Of a stretch of DNA of 37,468 nucleotides, positions 1 through 8,438 are shown piece after piece. Position 1 is the stretch's first letter; each line of letters opens with the position of its first letter. The notes under the pieces were generated by a model. It was not told the DNA's origin, did not search any database, and saw only the letters and a program-made list of their open reading frames with translations. The DNA is from UBA11524 sp963642705 (GTDB taxonomy: Bacteria; Bacillota; Clostridia; Christensenellales; Aristaeellaceae): NCBI GenBank assembly GCA_963642705.1, contig CAVIHU010000017.1, forward strand, positions 1 to 37,468. The letters run 5' to 3'. The translations under genes and the position numbers were made by a program.

Positions 1-82
1 ACGCATGTGCCATATCGATTTTGCTTCCATGGGTCATATCTCTTTACAACACAGATTCTTGATAAGTCGTGATGTAAATTTT

Positions 83-298
83 CTATTGCCTTGCCCGCCT
101 GCTGCAATACAGGGTCAAGTCCTCTTTGTAGCCCTCGAATGTGTCCACGCGGGTAATATCGTACAGTATGCCGTTGTAACGCACAACATGGGCAGTCGTT
201 ATGTCCGTGCGGTAATTTATCGTGAACAGCACTTCTTCCTTGTAGTTGATTGTCGCCGCGGCGAAAACCTCTTTGCCGGAAAGCTGCCAACGGTCATT
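83..298 (-). pseudogene. Remnant of a phage head-tail adaptor (head closure) gene
   Basis: Read on the minus strand, this stretch is open for about 71 codons and ends in TAG at 83-85. It reads like the C-terminal two thirds of a siphophage head-tail joining protein: a W-x-L-S-G-K-E-V-F-A-A start, then alternating strands with T-I-N-Y-R-T-D-I, V-R-Y-N-G-I-L-Y-D-I, and an ending D-L-T-L-Y-C-S-R-R. A TAA lies immediately upstream in the same frame (299-301), so the N-terminal part is missing and the gene is broken. No other structural phage gene adjoins it inside the window. Identification rests on family pattern recognition, not on a search. Confidence 0.55.
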
Positions 299-403
299 TT
301 ATGCCACGGCCTCGGAAGCCACTATACGCTGAGCAAGACGCTCGCGGGGGTGACGCTTGCACGCAGCGGTTTTGCCTTATCTTTTTTCAATCGAACAATT
401 TAA
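281..403 (+). pseudogene. Fragment resembling an alpha/beta-hydrolase N-terminal region
   Basis: The plus-strand frame here contains L-P-T-V-I-L-C-H-G-L-G-S followed by T-L-A-G-V-T-L-A-R-S-G-F-A. This matches the first core strand, the oxyanion-loop H-G-x-G and the following helix of dienelactone-hydrolase-like alpha/beta hydrolases. The frame stops at 401-403, long before a catalytic serine could occur. It overlaps the phage remnant on the other strand by 18 bases, so the boundary looks like a recombination scar. No start codon with a ribosome site belongs to it. The match is short and could be coincidence. Confidence 0.35.
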
Positions 404-438
404 TCATTATAAACAACAGATGTTTGGTTAAATCAGTC

Positions 439-467
439 TTTACATCAAGTGATTGAATGCGTATAAT
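439..467 (+). promoter_or_regulatory. Sigma-A type promoter for the GH127 gene
   Basis: TTTACA (439-444) and a perfect TATAAT (462-467) are separated by 17 bases. They lie 66 bases upstream of the GH127 start codon, whose ribosome site is AAAGGAG near 519. Confidence 0.7.
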
Positions 468-532
468 GGCATCAGATTTGAGCCGTGAATGTCTTTCAAG
501 GCTCAACAGAATATAGAAAGGAGAAATCAGAA

Positions 533-2464
533 ATGGAAACGAAGCAAAATAGCGTCCGCATTCAAAGCGGATTCTGGTCGCCGATCCGCGAAACCGTCCG
601 CAGAGAAGCAATTCCCTATCAGTGGAGGGCGCTGAACGACCAGATTGAGGGCGCTGCGCCGAGCTACTGCATGCGTAACTTCCGCATTGCCGCAGGGAAA
701 GAGAACGGCCAGCACGGCGGCTATGTCTTTCAGGACAGCGATGTTTACAAGTGGCTGGAAGGCGTCGCCTATTCGCTTGTGTGGCATCCGGATTCCAAGC
801 TGGAAAAGACAGCGGACAGCGCAATCGAGGACATCGCCGCAGCGCAGCAGCCAGACGGATATTTGGATACCTACTACATCATCAACGGGCTGGAAAAGCG
901 CTGGACAAACCTGATGGATCATCACGAACTGTACTGTGCCGGTCACATGATCGAAGCAGCCGTCGCGTATTATCAGGCGACCGGCAAGCGTCGTTTTTTG
1001 GATGTCGTGCTGAAATATGTCGATCATATCGACAGCATTTTCGGCAGGGAGGAAAGCAAGCTGCATGGCTATCCCGGACATCCGGTCATTGAGATGGCGC
1101 TCATGCGGCTCTACGGCATCACGAAGAATCCGAGGCATTTGAGGCTGGCGCAGTATTTCGTGCTCCAGCGTGGTCAGGCACCCTTGTATTTCGAGCAGGA
1201 ACGCATCCGCAATCAGAACAACTGTTACTGGCTGGACGGCGTGCTGCAGTACGGCTATTATCAGGCAGATAAGCCGCTGAAGGAGCAAAAAGATGCTGTC
1301 GGTCATGCAGTTCGCGCGCTTTATCTCTATGCAGGCGCTACGGATGTCGCCCACGAAACGAACGATGCCGAACTGATGGAGGTCTGCCGCCGGCTTTGGC
1401 GCAGCGTCACGCAACGGCGGATGTATATCACCGGTGCGGTCGGTTCGTCTGAATACGGCGAGGCATTCACTTTCGATTATGACCTGCCCAATGACACGGT
1501 TTACGGCGAAACGTGCGCATCTGTGGCACTTGTGTTCTGGGCGCGGCGAATGCTGTTGATGGAGCCGAAGGGCGAATACGCTGACGTGATGGAGCGTGCC
1601 TTGTATAATGGTGTTCTGAGCGGTATGCAGCTCGACGGCAAGCGTTTCTTCTATGTCAATCCGTTAGAGGTGCTTCCGGAAGCATGCGAAAAGGATCAAC
1701 ACAAGCGCCATGTCAAGCCCGAACGTCAGCCATGGTTCGGATGCGCTTGCTGTCCGCCCAACCTGGTGCGGCTGCTCGCCTCGCTGGAGAACTACCTGAT
1801 GTCCGTCAAGGATGATACGCTTTATCTGCATACCTATGCAAGCGGCGAAATGACTGCGTCTATCGGCGGTAAAAACCGCACAGTCTCCATTCGGACGGAT
1901 TATCCATGGGATGGCAAGATCGTTGTGAAGATTTCCGGTGAACGACACGGCACATTCCCCATTGCGCTTCATATTCCGAGCTGGTGCACCGGCTGCACGC
2001 TGAGCGTCAACGGTCAGCCACGAAACGAACAGCCTGCTGACGGCTATCTGATGCTGTCCGGTGCTTGGGGGAACAATGACGAAATTCATCTGGATTTGCA
2101 CATGTCAGCCCAGTGGGTGCGCGCCAATCCACACGTCAGCGAAAACGCAGGCAAGCTCGCACTGACTCGCGGTCCGATTGTGTATTGCCTTGAAGAGGCA
2201 GACAACGGTGCTGGCCTGCATCTGATTCATGCCGGTCCTGCGATATCCGGCGATCCGGAGGCTGCCTGCGAGGATGATCTGCTGCACGGTATCGTGACGA
2301 TTTCAACTGCCGGGCTGCGCGAAATCACGGACGGCTGGGCTGCGGATACGCTCTATGCCGCAGCTGTCAAGCCTCCAATGCAAAATGTCACCCTTAAATG
2401 GATCCCCTATTACGCATGGGCAAACCGCGGCGTCGGCGAAATGCGCGTGTGGGTACGGGAATAA
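533..2464 (+). CDS. Glycoside hydrolase family 127, beta-L-arabinofuranosidase
   Basis: This 643-residue protein has the GH127 fold, an (alpha/alpha)6 barrel followed by beta-sandwich regions, and should release beta-L-arabinofuranosyl residues from plant or glycoprotein glycans. The family's unusual cysteine nucleophile and zinc site are visible: G-E-T-C with E326 and C328, and the C-A-C-C-P-P-N motif with C406 and C407. These correspond to the Glu/Cys and Cys-Cys pair of the characterised Bifidobacterium enzyme HypBA1. H-Y-P-G-H-P-like substrate loops lie near residue 180. No signal peptide is seen, so it is probably cytoplasmic and acts on imported oligosaccharides. I chose the start at 533 because AAAGGAG lies just upstream; an in-frame ATG at 485 lacks a site. 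Length is typical for the family. It probably works with the CE15 esterase and sugar importer downstream. Confidence 0.92.
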   Translation: METKQNSVRIQSGFWSPIRETVRREAIPYQWRALNDQIEGAAPSYCMRNFRIAAGKENGQHGGYVFQDSDVYKWLEGVAYSLVWHPDSKLEKTADSAIEDIAAAQQPDGYLDTYYIINGLEKRWTNLMDHHELYCAGHMIEAAVAYYQATGKRRFLDVVLKYVDHIDSIFGREESKLHGYPGHPVIEMALMRLYGITKNPRHLRLAQYFVLQRGQAPLYFEQERIRNQNNCYWLDGVLQYGYYQADKPLKEQKDAVGHAVRALYLYAGATDVAHETNDAELMEVCRRLWRSVTQRRMYITGAVGSSEYGEAFTFDYDLPNDTVYGETCASVALVFWARRMLLMEPKGEYADVMERALYNGVLSGMQLDGKRFFYVNPLEVLPEACEKDQHKRHVKPERQPWFGCACCPPNLVRLLASLENYLMSVKDDTLYLHTYASGEMTASIGGKNRTVSIRTDYPWDGKIVVKISGERHGTFPIALHIPSWCTGCTLSVNGQPRNEQPADGYLMLSGAWGNNDEIHLDLHMSAQWVRANPHVSENAGKLALTRGPIVYCLEEADNGAGLHLIHAGPAISGDPEAACEDDLLHGIVTISTAGLREITDGWAADTLYAAAVKPPMQNVTLKWIPYYAWANRGVGEMRVWVRE

Positions 2465-2479
2465 AGTAAATTGTACTCG

Positions 2480-2517
2480 AAACTGCTCACCATGATTGAC
2501 ACACGATGAGCAGTTTT
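2480..2517 (+). terminator. Intrinsic terminator after the GH127 gene
   Basis: A perfect 10-base stem, AAACTGCTCA (2480-2489) with TGAGCAGTTT (2507-2516), ends in a short T run. The loop is 17 bases, so the terminator may be only moderately strong. It begins 15 bases after the stop codon. Confidence 0.6.
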
Positions 2518-2520
2518 GAT

Positions 2521-2700
2521 TTCCGCAGCGTACTATGCAGAATTGCTGTCATCCATAGCCGTTGCATTTTCTCAACCGAAAAGAATGCCGGCGGCTGATC
2601 TGCCGAGATAGTGATGGATCAGTTTATGGAAACTCGTCGAGGAATTTGTTCATGAGCACACTTATTCGGTTGACTTTTGCTCCCTGCTGATTTATACTAA
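2521..2700. other. Non-coding stretch with no recognisable gene
   Basis: I see no gene with a ribosome site here. One plus-strand frame is open for about 30 codons and reads like a protein fragment (W-I-S-L-W-K-L-V-E-E-F-V), but I cannot assign it to a family. It may be debris next to the repeat copy that begins at 2701. Confidence 0.4.
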
Positions 2701-2849
2701 GGCATCACCGCATCATTCAGGAGCGCCGTTGAATGTGCCTTTTGCGTCATCTGAGGCGGAGAAACAAAGCTTTATTGCGCCGGTCTGTCTTTGGCATCCG
2801 CCACGAAATTCGCTTTTTATCGTACCACCTCATTTGTGCAGAATTGTCC
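2701..2849 (-). repeat. Decayed, internally deleted copy of the dispersed inverted-end repeat
   Basis: Read on the minus strand, this matches the full copies at 9769 and 27458. It shares the CACAAATGAGGTGGTACGAT block near one end, the GACCGGCG-to-CCGCCTCAGATG segment, the GACGCAAAAGGCACATTCA block, and an end resembling GATGCGGTGATGCC. About 85 bases of the middle are missing, including the hairpin with the GAAA loop, and the outer ends have diverged. It is the only copy of this size class in opposite orientation. Confidence 0.75.
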
Positions 2850-2919
2850 TAACGCAGGGTAACCGCGAAGGATGCCGCGGATGACCAATAAAAATAATTC
2901 ATTTGAAGGAAGAGCAGCC

Positions 2920-3786
2920 ATGAAGAAACGTCTCCTTTGTCTATCGCTACTCCTCATGCTTCTTTTGTCTGCATGCACTTTGAGCCGTGCCGATTTCGGC
3001 GATTTTTCGGGTGGTTCCGACTACGGTGGTTCCGACTACGGTGGTTCCGACTACAGCAGCTCGGATTACAGCGGCAGGGACAGCTATTACTATGATAATG
3101 ATGAAATGAGTTTAGATGGCGTGATTTTTATCGCCGGAATGGTCGTAGTGGTTCTGATTGTCAGCAACCGTTCTGAAATAAAGAAAAAACGTCCGAAAGG
3201 TGCCAAGGGCGTGGATACATCCGCATTGAAGCCTGTCAGTACTCTGAGCAATTTCAACGAGAGCGAACTGACCGGCCGTCTGTCCAATATGTATATCCGT
3301 CTGCAGCAGGCGTGGGCAAACGGAGATTTGTCCCCCGTTGAACCGCTTTTGACTGCCCCTTACTATGCACAAATGGCATCCCAGCTGAAACGTGAATTTA
3401 CCGACAAGGGCATTACCAGCCATTTGGAGCATATAGCGGTGCTGGAGGTCAAGCTGCTTGGCTGTATTCCCTCAACCGATGGTCAAAAGCCTGACCGTCT
3501 GTATGTCTCCCTGCGCACCCGCTTTGTCAATTATCTGACCAGCAAGGACGGCAAAGTGGTTCGCGGCAGCCGCAAGGATGAAATTTATATGCACTACGAG
3601 TGGACGCTGGAACGCAGCGAGCAGATAAATGCTAAGCGCTCGATAAACTGCCCCAACTGCGGCGCAGCAGTGGATGCCAATCGTTTTGCCAAATGCCCGT
3701 ATTGCGGTTCTGTGATCGAAAACTCCGGTTACGACTGGGTAATTTCGTCTATCAAGGGCATTTCCAGAAAAACCGTGAAGCACTGA
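2920..3786 (+). CDS. Tim44-like domain lipoprotein with C-terminal zinc ribbon
   Basis: This is a 288-residue membrane-anchored protein. Residues 1-19 form a lipoprotein signal ending in L-L-S-A-C, with C19 the likely lipidated residue. A low-complexity G-G-S-D-Y tract follows (about 30-55), then a transmembrane segment (about 67-85), a Tim44-like domain (about 105-240) and a C-terminal zinc ribbon with C-P-N-C-G and C-P-Y-C-G. Tim44-like domains in bacteria form small alpha+beta ligand pockets; the substrate here is unknown. The start at 2920 has GAAGGAAGAG upstream; an in-frame ATG at 2872 would spoil the signal sequence. It stands alone between two repeats, with no clear operon partner. 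Confidence 0.75.
   Translation: MKKRLLCLSLLLMLLLSACTLSRADFGDFSGGSDYGGSDYGGSDYSSSDYSGRDSYYYDNDEMSLDGVIFIAGMVVVVLIVSNRSEIKKKRPKGAKGVDTSALKPVSTLSNFNESELTGRLSNMYIRLQQAWANGDLSPVEPLLTAPYYAQMASQLKREFTDKGITSHLEHIAVLEVKLLGCIPSTDGQKPDRLYVSLRTRFVNYLTSKDGKVVRGSRKDEIYMHYEWTLERSEQINAKRSINCPNCGAAVDANRFAKCPYCGSVIENSGYDWVISSIKGISRKTVKH
3010..3054 (+). repeat. Three 15-bp tandem units encoding GGSDY
   Basis: GGTGGTTCCGACTAC occurs three times with no mismatch, encoding G-G-S-D-Y three times in the extracytoplasmic linker of the Tim44-like lipoprotein. Degenerate S-D-Y units follow. Identity at the nucleotide level suggests recent expansion. Confidence 0.85.
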
Positions 3787-3898
3787 TTGTGAAAGGGGCA
3801 TATCATGCTCCATTAAGGTCATCTGTACGGAGCTTTATAGTCATGCTTCGGGGAAATAAAGCCACCGTCACGGACGCGAAGGTCAGTGAAAAATCCTG

Positions 3899-3946
3899 GG
3901 CAATACCGTACAATTCGACGGCGCCGCTGAATTGTGCGGTATTGCC
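3899..3946. repeat. Minimal (48 bp) palindromic copy of the dispersed repeat
   Basis: GGCAATACCGTACAATTC at the left end pairs with GAATTGTGCGGTATTGCC at the right, around a GACGGCGCCGCT centre. Only one mismatched pair lies in the 18-base arms. This equals the two ends of the full copies with the middle removed. It sits between the lipoprotein and AraC-type genes, where its RNA form would be a very stable hairpin. Confidence 0.85.
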
Positions 3947-3987
3947 TTAATATAATCTGCCAATGCTGTACCAGGAGGAACGCCCTT

Positions 3988-4875
3988 ATGGATTATCTGC
4001 CCATTCCAGAGGAAAAGCTGGTTATCAACAGCACAATGGGACACCAGCGGCAGGATTATGAGGCATTCTACACGCTCTCGCCAGTCATATGGCTGTCCGA
4101 AATTCATAATCATAATTTTTACGAAATCTATTTTCACCTGCATGGCGGACACACGCTATATGTGAACGGTCATATTTATACGCTTGAACCGGGATGTCTG
4201 ATGATTTTTCCGCCCTTTCAACTGCATGGCATCATCCAGAAGGAGGCGCTACGCGACTACGAGCGCGCGGTGCTTTACATAACGCCCGAGCTGTTGCGCA
4301 CACTTGGCTGTGGGCTGATGGATTTTGAACGTCAGCTGCTTGCACCGTCCAGCAATGGGCATTATCAGTTCCATATGAATGCAGATGTGCTTCAGCACTG
4401 CATCTTGCTTCTTCAGACAATCGCGAAAAATACAGACGATTTCTCACCGCAGACGAAGCTGCAGGACTATGCCAACATGATCAAACTTCTGCTTGATGTC
4501 TGTCAGGTGATAGGCGATGGTCAAAACGCATTCGCCTCGCAGCCCGTGAATGATACTGTTCGTCAAGTACTTACCTATATTCAAGAAAACTATGCTGAGC
4601 CACTAAGCCTTGAGATGCTTGCAACGCATTTCAACGTCAGCCGGTCAACGCTTTCACACGCATTTTCACGCTGCACGAACAGCAGCGTATATGACTATAT
4701 TCTTTTCTGCCGCGTCACACATGCAAAGGAGCTTCTGGCAACAGGAATTCAGCCTGCTGAAGCAGCCTATCAATGTGGCTTTGGCGACTATTCCAGCTTT
4801 TTGCGCACGTTCAAAAAAATTGCCGGTCTATCGCCAAGGGCATTTCAACAGTTGATGTCGCATGATCGAAAATAA
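3988..4875 (+). CDS. AraC-family transcriptional regulator with N-terminal cupin
   Basis: This 295-residue protein pairs an N-terminal cupin-like sensor with a C-terminal AraC DNA-binding domain. The sensor (about 20-110) contains H-N-H-N-F-Y-E-I-Y-F and an L-E-P-G-C-L-M-I-F-P-P core. The DNA-binding domain (about 195-290) has two helix-turn-helix motifs: L-A-T-H-F-N-V-S-R-S-T-L-S-H-A-F, then A-A-Y-Q-C-G-F-G-D-Y-S-S-F-L-R-T-F-K. The start at 3988 has AGGAGG eight to ten bases upstream. It lies between the GH127 and CE15 genes and ahead of the sugar importer, so it probably activates some of them when an oligosaccharide binds the cupin. The ligand is not evident. Confidence 0.85.
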   Translation: MDYLPIPEEKLVINSTMGHQRQDYEAFYTLSPVIWLSEIHNHNFYEIYFHLHGGHTLYVNGHIYTLEPGCLMIFPPFQLHGIIQKEALRDYERAVLYITPELLRTLGCGLMDFERQLLAPSSNGHYQFHMNADVLQHCILLLQTIAKNTDDFSPQTKLQDYANMIKLLLDVCQVIGDGQNAFASQPVNDTVRQVLTYIQENYAEPLSLEMLATHFNVSRSTLSHAFSRCTNSSVYDYILFCRVTHAKELLATGIQPAEAAYQCGFGDYSSFLRTFKKIAGLSPRAFQQLMSHDRK

Positions 4876-4901
4876 GCACGCTTAGAGTGCGAAAACTGCA
4901 T

Positions 4902-4933
4902 GATGTGCGTTGTTTAAAGTGCGCATCTTTTTT
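4902..4933 (+). terminator. Intrinsic terminator after the AraC-type regulator
   Basis: GATGTGCG (4902-4909) pairs with TGCGCATC (4920-4927), including two G-T wobbles, around a 10-base loop. Six T residues follow directly. Confidence 0.65.
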
Positions 4934-5013
4934 CTTTGTGCAATACGGCATGGATATAGTCAAATAATACCATACGCATTGCAGGATTTGCATAGTTATA
5001 TGCACGATCTATA

Positions 5014-5043
5014 TTGCCTTTTTTCAAATGCTGCCTGTATACT
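5014..5043 (+). promoter_or_regulatory. Possible promoter for the CE15-type gene
   Basis: TTGCCT (5014-5019) and TATACT (5038-5043) are 18 bases apart, about 90 bases before the CE15-type start. An overlapping alternative is TTGCAT with TATATT, 16 bases apart, ending near 5014. Either could be regulated by the adjacent AraC-type protein. Confidence 0.4.
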
Positions 5044-5133
5044 ACAGACATAAGCGTGCCGGACATCTTCGAGCTTCTGTCCAACGGTACGCAGCGTTTG
5101 TACCCCATAGAACCAAACATAGGAGGATGTACC

Positions 5134-8100
5134 ATGAAACAGTTTCGTGCACTTTGCCTGCTGATGGCACTGCTGATAGCGGCAGGCGCTATCCCTGCCT
5201 CGGCAGAAAACAATGAGGCTCCGCGAACTTACTTTCCTTATCCCTCTGAGCTGGAGCAGTTGGCAGATAATTTCAGTCTCCCTGATCCTTTCCAATTCTT
5301 TGATGCTTCTGCTGATCCGAATGGCAGCGGCACGGTTGATTCCCCTGAGGAATGGCCGGCACGTGCGGCTGAATTGAAGGACATGCTACAGTATTATCTT
5401 TACGGCAACCGCATGGATCCGCTCAAGGAGGATACGCAGATCGTTTCGATTGAGCGGAATTATCAGCTTGACTGGGCAAACGGAATAATGCAGGGCGTGC
5501 TTTCCTACTTCGGCTACACCGAAGCGCCTAATCTGCCAGACGGTGCGGCGGAAGTTTTTGAACTGGACTTTTCTGCATGGGGCATGGGCAAGTACTATTC
5601 CGTATCTAAACTGAATGATGATTATGTTCACACGGGTGCGGACTTCGTTATGGCTGATACACTCAAGCCGTGGATGGAAGGCGATACATGGGCCGATCAT
5701 ACAGATGCCGTCGAAAAGATCGAACTGCCTACGCGCACCGTAACCATCCGCACTAAGGACACCAATCCTGATAACGAGGCTTACCGCTCCGAATCGGCGC
5801 AGGAGGGTGTTGAATTTTCTTTCGACGTTCGCTATCCGATGGAAGCGCCCGTTGTGAATGGTGTGCTGCGTGATGAAAAAGCAAGCCGCAATGCTGACGG
5901 TTATCCGCTGTTGGTTACAATCGGCAGCTTGAGCGAAGCGCAGCAGATTACACTCAACAATAACGGTTACGCTTACATCAGCGTCAATGCTACTGCTAAC
6001 CCCGACAACGGCGAACTGAGCGTTTATGAAATGCTTTATCCGCCCCAGAATCCTGTTGTTCCCAATGACAATGTGATCGAGAATGAATACGCGGTAGACA
6101 GCGGTGACCTGATGCACTCCGGTTGGGCAGCCAGCCGCGCCTTAGACGCGCTGGAAAACTATAAGAAGCTGTCTGCCGAGGAAAAGGCGCAAATCAGTGA
6201 TGTGACGCTTCCGGACATCGATACCTGTAGTGCGGCCGTAACGGGTTGCTCTCACAATGGCAAGCGTGCCATCATCACAGGTGTTTTCGATACGGGTGAT
6301 AACGGTGACACACGCTTTGACATCATTTGCCCGAGCGATCCCGGCGGTGGTGGTCTGACAGGCTTCCGTTATTCGACCGAGGGACAGCTTTTCAGCTATA
6401 ATCCTCCTGTTACGAACGGCGCAGGCGGTACGGTGGTGCATGACTATGCGTACGGTTTAAATGAAAGCGTGCAGCGTGCTGTGCAGAACACCAGTGAGGA
6501 TCAGTGGTTCGGCGACCGTGCGCAGATTTTCACTGTGCGTCCTGATCTTTCGGATAACACTCCCTTTGATCTTCACGAGCTGGCTGGTCTGTTTGCCAGT
6601 GCCGACGAGGAGCGCTACTTTATCGTCTGGACAGGCGAAGCACAAGATGCATGGTTGTCTTCTCCGTCCACTGTGCTGAACACAATGGCAGCCAAGGAAA
6701 TCTTTGAATACCTCGGCCAGGGCGACAATATCGCCTACATTGTCCGCGATCAGGCGCATGCCAATCAGGATCGCGATCTGCCCGACCTGATTGCTATCAT
6801 GGACTATGCATTCTACGGCGAGGAAAAAATCATACGCAAGTTCCACGATACACTGACCAGTTCTGTTGATCATCTCACAGCTGCTGACGGCAGCGGCACC
6901 ATCCTGCCTGAAAGGGAATTCTCCAGCGTTGCGGAAATGACACGCAATCCCTATTATATCCCCAGCGCATACATGAATTGGTCGCGCCCAGACAAACATA
7001 CCCTGTGGACAGAATCCAACAGCGTGACAGAAGGCGTCGCCATGACATTTGCCTTCCATACGGACGCGCAGAAGGTATCGCTGTTGCTTACCGACGGCGA
7101 GACCCGTTTGGATGCCGAGGCAGTGGACGGTGTGGCATACATCTCGCTGACTGCCGAGCAGGCAAAGGCCGGTCAGTACGCCGCCACAGCTATTGGCGAC
7201 AAGGACGAGAAGACCATCGAAATCTGCGGGTTTACGCTTAACGATGCGCTTCGCCACTCCCTTTCGGACAACAGCGCACTGGGACATGACGTCGGCACAG
7301 GCATCTGCTTTACCACGCCGCTTGTCAATTACAACAGTCAGACTGACGCGCCGAAGCTGTACCTGAACGGTGAGTCAGTTCCGACAGACTTGTATGATTA
7401 TGACAATAAGATCACGCTTGAAAGTGGTGAAACCGTGCCGCAGAGCGGCTATCTGCAGCCCTACGGCGCAACGCTGACGCTCTATGCAGACACGATGGGC
7501 GCTGCGGTTCCGATGGGCGATAAGATCGTCTTCAGCCTGCGCAACGCGAAGATTGAAGCTCTTCAGGGCTTTGTCATCTCCATGGATGTGGAGCTTGAAA
7601 AGTATGAGCCTTCCGCCGGTCGTCAGCGCTTTAAGCCCACTTATACAACGCTCACAGCACAGACGCCTGTCTGGCAGCCTGATCTATTGCAAAACACACC
7701 CAAAAGCGGTCTGCCTGCCGGTGAGACCCGTTGGCCGATGCTGGGCTGCTGGCGAAGCGATTATGATGAGCAGGGTGTGCTCAAGGCACTGGACGAGATT
7801 CGACCTGTCTTGTCTGAAAAGACTGAATGCGCCTATTCCACTCAAATTACGCTGTCAGAGGCAGATGAAAACGGGCTGACCATTGCTTTCTCTGCGCCTG
7901 TCAGCACCAAGGACTTTGCCGTTGCCATCAATCATGAATCGGATGTCACCTTCCTGTGGGCAGAGGATTGTTGCTCTGTGCATGTTTCCTTTGCAAGTCC
8001 TGCACAGAAGGGCGACATGATCACCTGTTTTGTTTTCCGTTCGGTAGATGCGGAGGGCAATATGATTGGCGAACCCGTTGCGCTGAACGCTACACTGTAA
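5134..8100 (+). CDS. Large secreted CE15-type glucuronoyl esterase-like protein
   Basis: This 988-residue protein starts with a clear signal peptide (1-24, ending A-S-A) and lacks a lipobox. Residues about 55-570 resemble carbohydrate esterase family 15, which cleaves ester bonds between 4-O-methyl-glucuronate on xylan and lignin alcohols. The nucleophile motif is G-C-S-H-N-G with S373, where the family usually has G-C-S-x-N-G. A D-Q-A-H-A segment with H542 fits the catalytic histidine. The C-terminal 400 residues are beta-rich and unassigned, possibly binding or immunoglobulin-like modules; CE15 enzymes are usually 400-500 residues. The start at 5134 follows AGGAGG, and upstream codons in the same frame have no ribosome site. 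It is probably part of a regulon with the AraC-type gene. Activity is inferred from motifs only. Confidence 0.72.
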   Translation: MKQFRALCLLMALLIAAGAIPASAENNEAPRTYFPYPSELEQLADNFSLPDPFQFFDASADPNGSGTVDSPEEWPARAAELKDMLQYYLYGNRMDPLKEDTQIVSIERNYQLDWANGIMQGVLSYFGYTEAPNLPDGAAEVFELDFSAWGMGKYYSVSKLNDDYVHTGADFVMADTLKPWMEGDTWADHTDAVEKIELPTRTVTIRTKDTNPDNEAYRSESAQEGVEFSFDVRYPMEAPVVNGVLRDEKASRNADGYPLLVTIGSLSEAQQITLNNNGYAYISVNATANPDNGELSVYEMLYPPQNPVVPNDNVIENEYAVDSGDLMHSGWAASRALDALENYKKLSAEEKAQISDVTLPDIDTCSAAVTGCSHNGKRAIITGVFDTGDNGDTRFDIICPSDPGGGGLTGFRYSTEGQLFSYNPPVTNGAGGTVVHDYAYGLNESVQRAVQNTSEDQWFGDRAQIFTVRPDLSDNTPFDLHELAGLFASADEERYFIVWTGEAQDAWLSSPSTVLNTMAAKEIFEYLGQGDNIAYIVRDQAHANQDRDLPDLIAIMDYAFYGEEKIIRKFHDTLTSSVDHLTAADGSGTILPEREFSSVAEMTRNPYYIPSAYMNWSRPDKHTLWTESNSVTEGVAMTFAFHTDAQKVSLLLTDGETRLDAEAVDGVAYISLTAEQAKAGQYAATAIGDKDEKTIEICGFTLNDALRHSLSDNSALGHDVGTGICFTTPLVNYNSQTDAPKLYLNGESVPTDLYDYDNKITLESGETVPQSGYLQPYGATLTLYADTMGAAVPMGDKIVFSLRNAKIEALQGFVISMDVELEKYEPSAGRQRFKPTYTTLTAQTPVWQPDLLQNTPKSGLPAGETRWPMLGCWRSDYDEQGVLKALDEIRPVLSEKTECAYSTQITLSEADENGLTIAFSAPVSTKDFAVAINHESDVTFLWAEDCCSVHVSFASPAQKGDMITCFVFRSVDAEGNMIGEPVALNATL

Positions 8101-8128
8101 ATCCTCCTGTCTTACAGGAAGGTCTAAT

Positions 8129-8176
8129 GCAATACCGCACAATTGATGTGGCGTCGCTGAATTGTACGGTGTTGCC
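8129..8176. repeat. Minimal (48 bp) palindromic copy of the dispersed repeat
   Basis: GCAATACCGCACAATT at the left and AATTGTACGGTGTTGC at the right form inverted arms around a GATGTGGCGTCGCTG centre. It lies 28 bases after the CE15-type stop codon and just ahead of a standard terminator. Confidence 0.8.
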
Positions 8177-8192
8177 CTAACCCTCCAAAGCG

Positions 8193-8229
8193 AACAGGCT
8201 GTTGCACATGTCGGCAACAGTCTGTTTTT
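8193..8229 (+). terminator. Intrinsic terminator after the CE15-type gene
   Basis: AACAGGCTGTTGC (8193-8205) pairs with GCAACAGTCTGTT (8214-8226) through 13 positions with one G-T wobble. A T run follows to 8229. This is the strongest simple terminator in the plus-strand region. Confidence 0.8.
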
Positions 8230-8356
8230 GTAATGTGACCGTAGAGGTTTGGGGATGCTCTATGCACGTGATTTGCAACCATCTGCAAATAAATAATCAT
8301 TTATTCAATTTCGATTCACACTTGACTCATTTGGCAAAATATTTTCCCGAATAGTA

Positions 8357-8385
8357 TTGCATTCACAGTTAAATGATGATACAAT
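8357..8385 (+). promoter_or_regulatory. Promoter for the sugar-import genes
   Basis: TTGCAT (8357-8362) and TACAAT (8380-8385) are 17 bases apart. The ribosome site AAGGAGG of the binding-protein gene follows at 8424-8430. Confidence 0.65.
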
Positions 8386-8438
8386 ATCATCAGAAAATCG
8401 AAGCTTGACAGTCTTCGATAAACAAGGAGGATACATCT

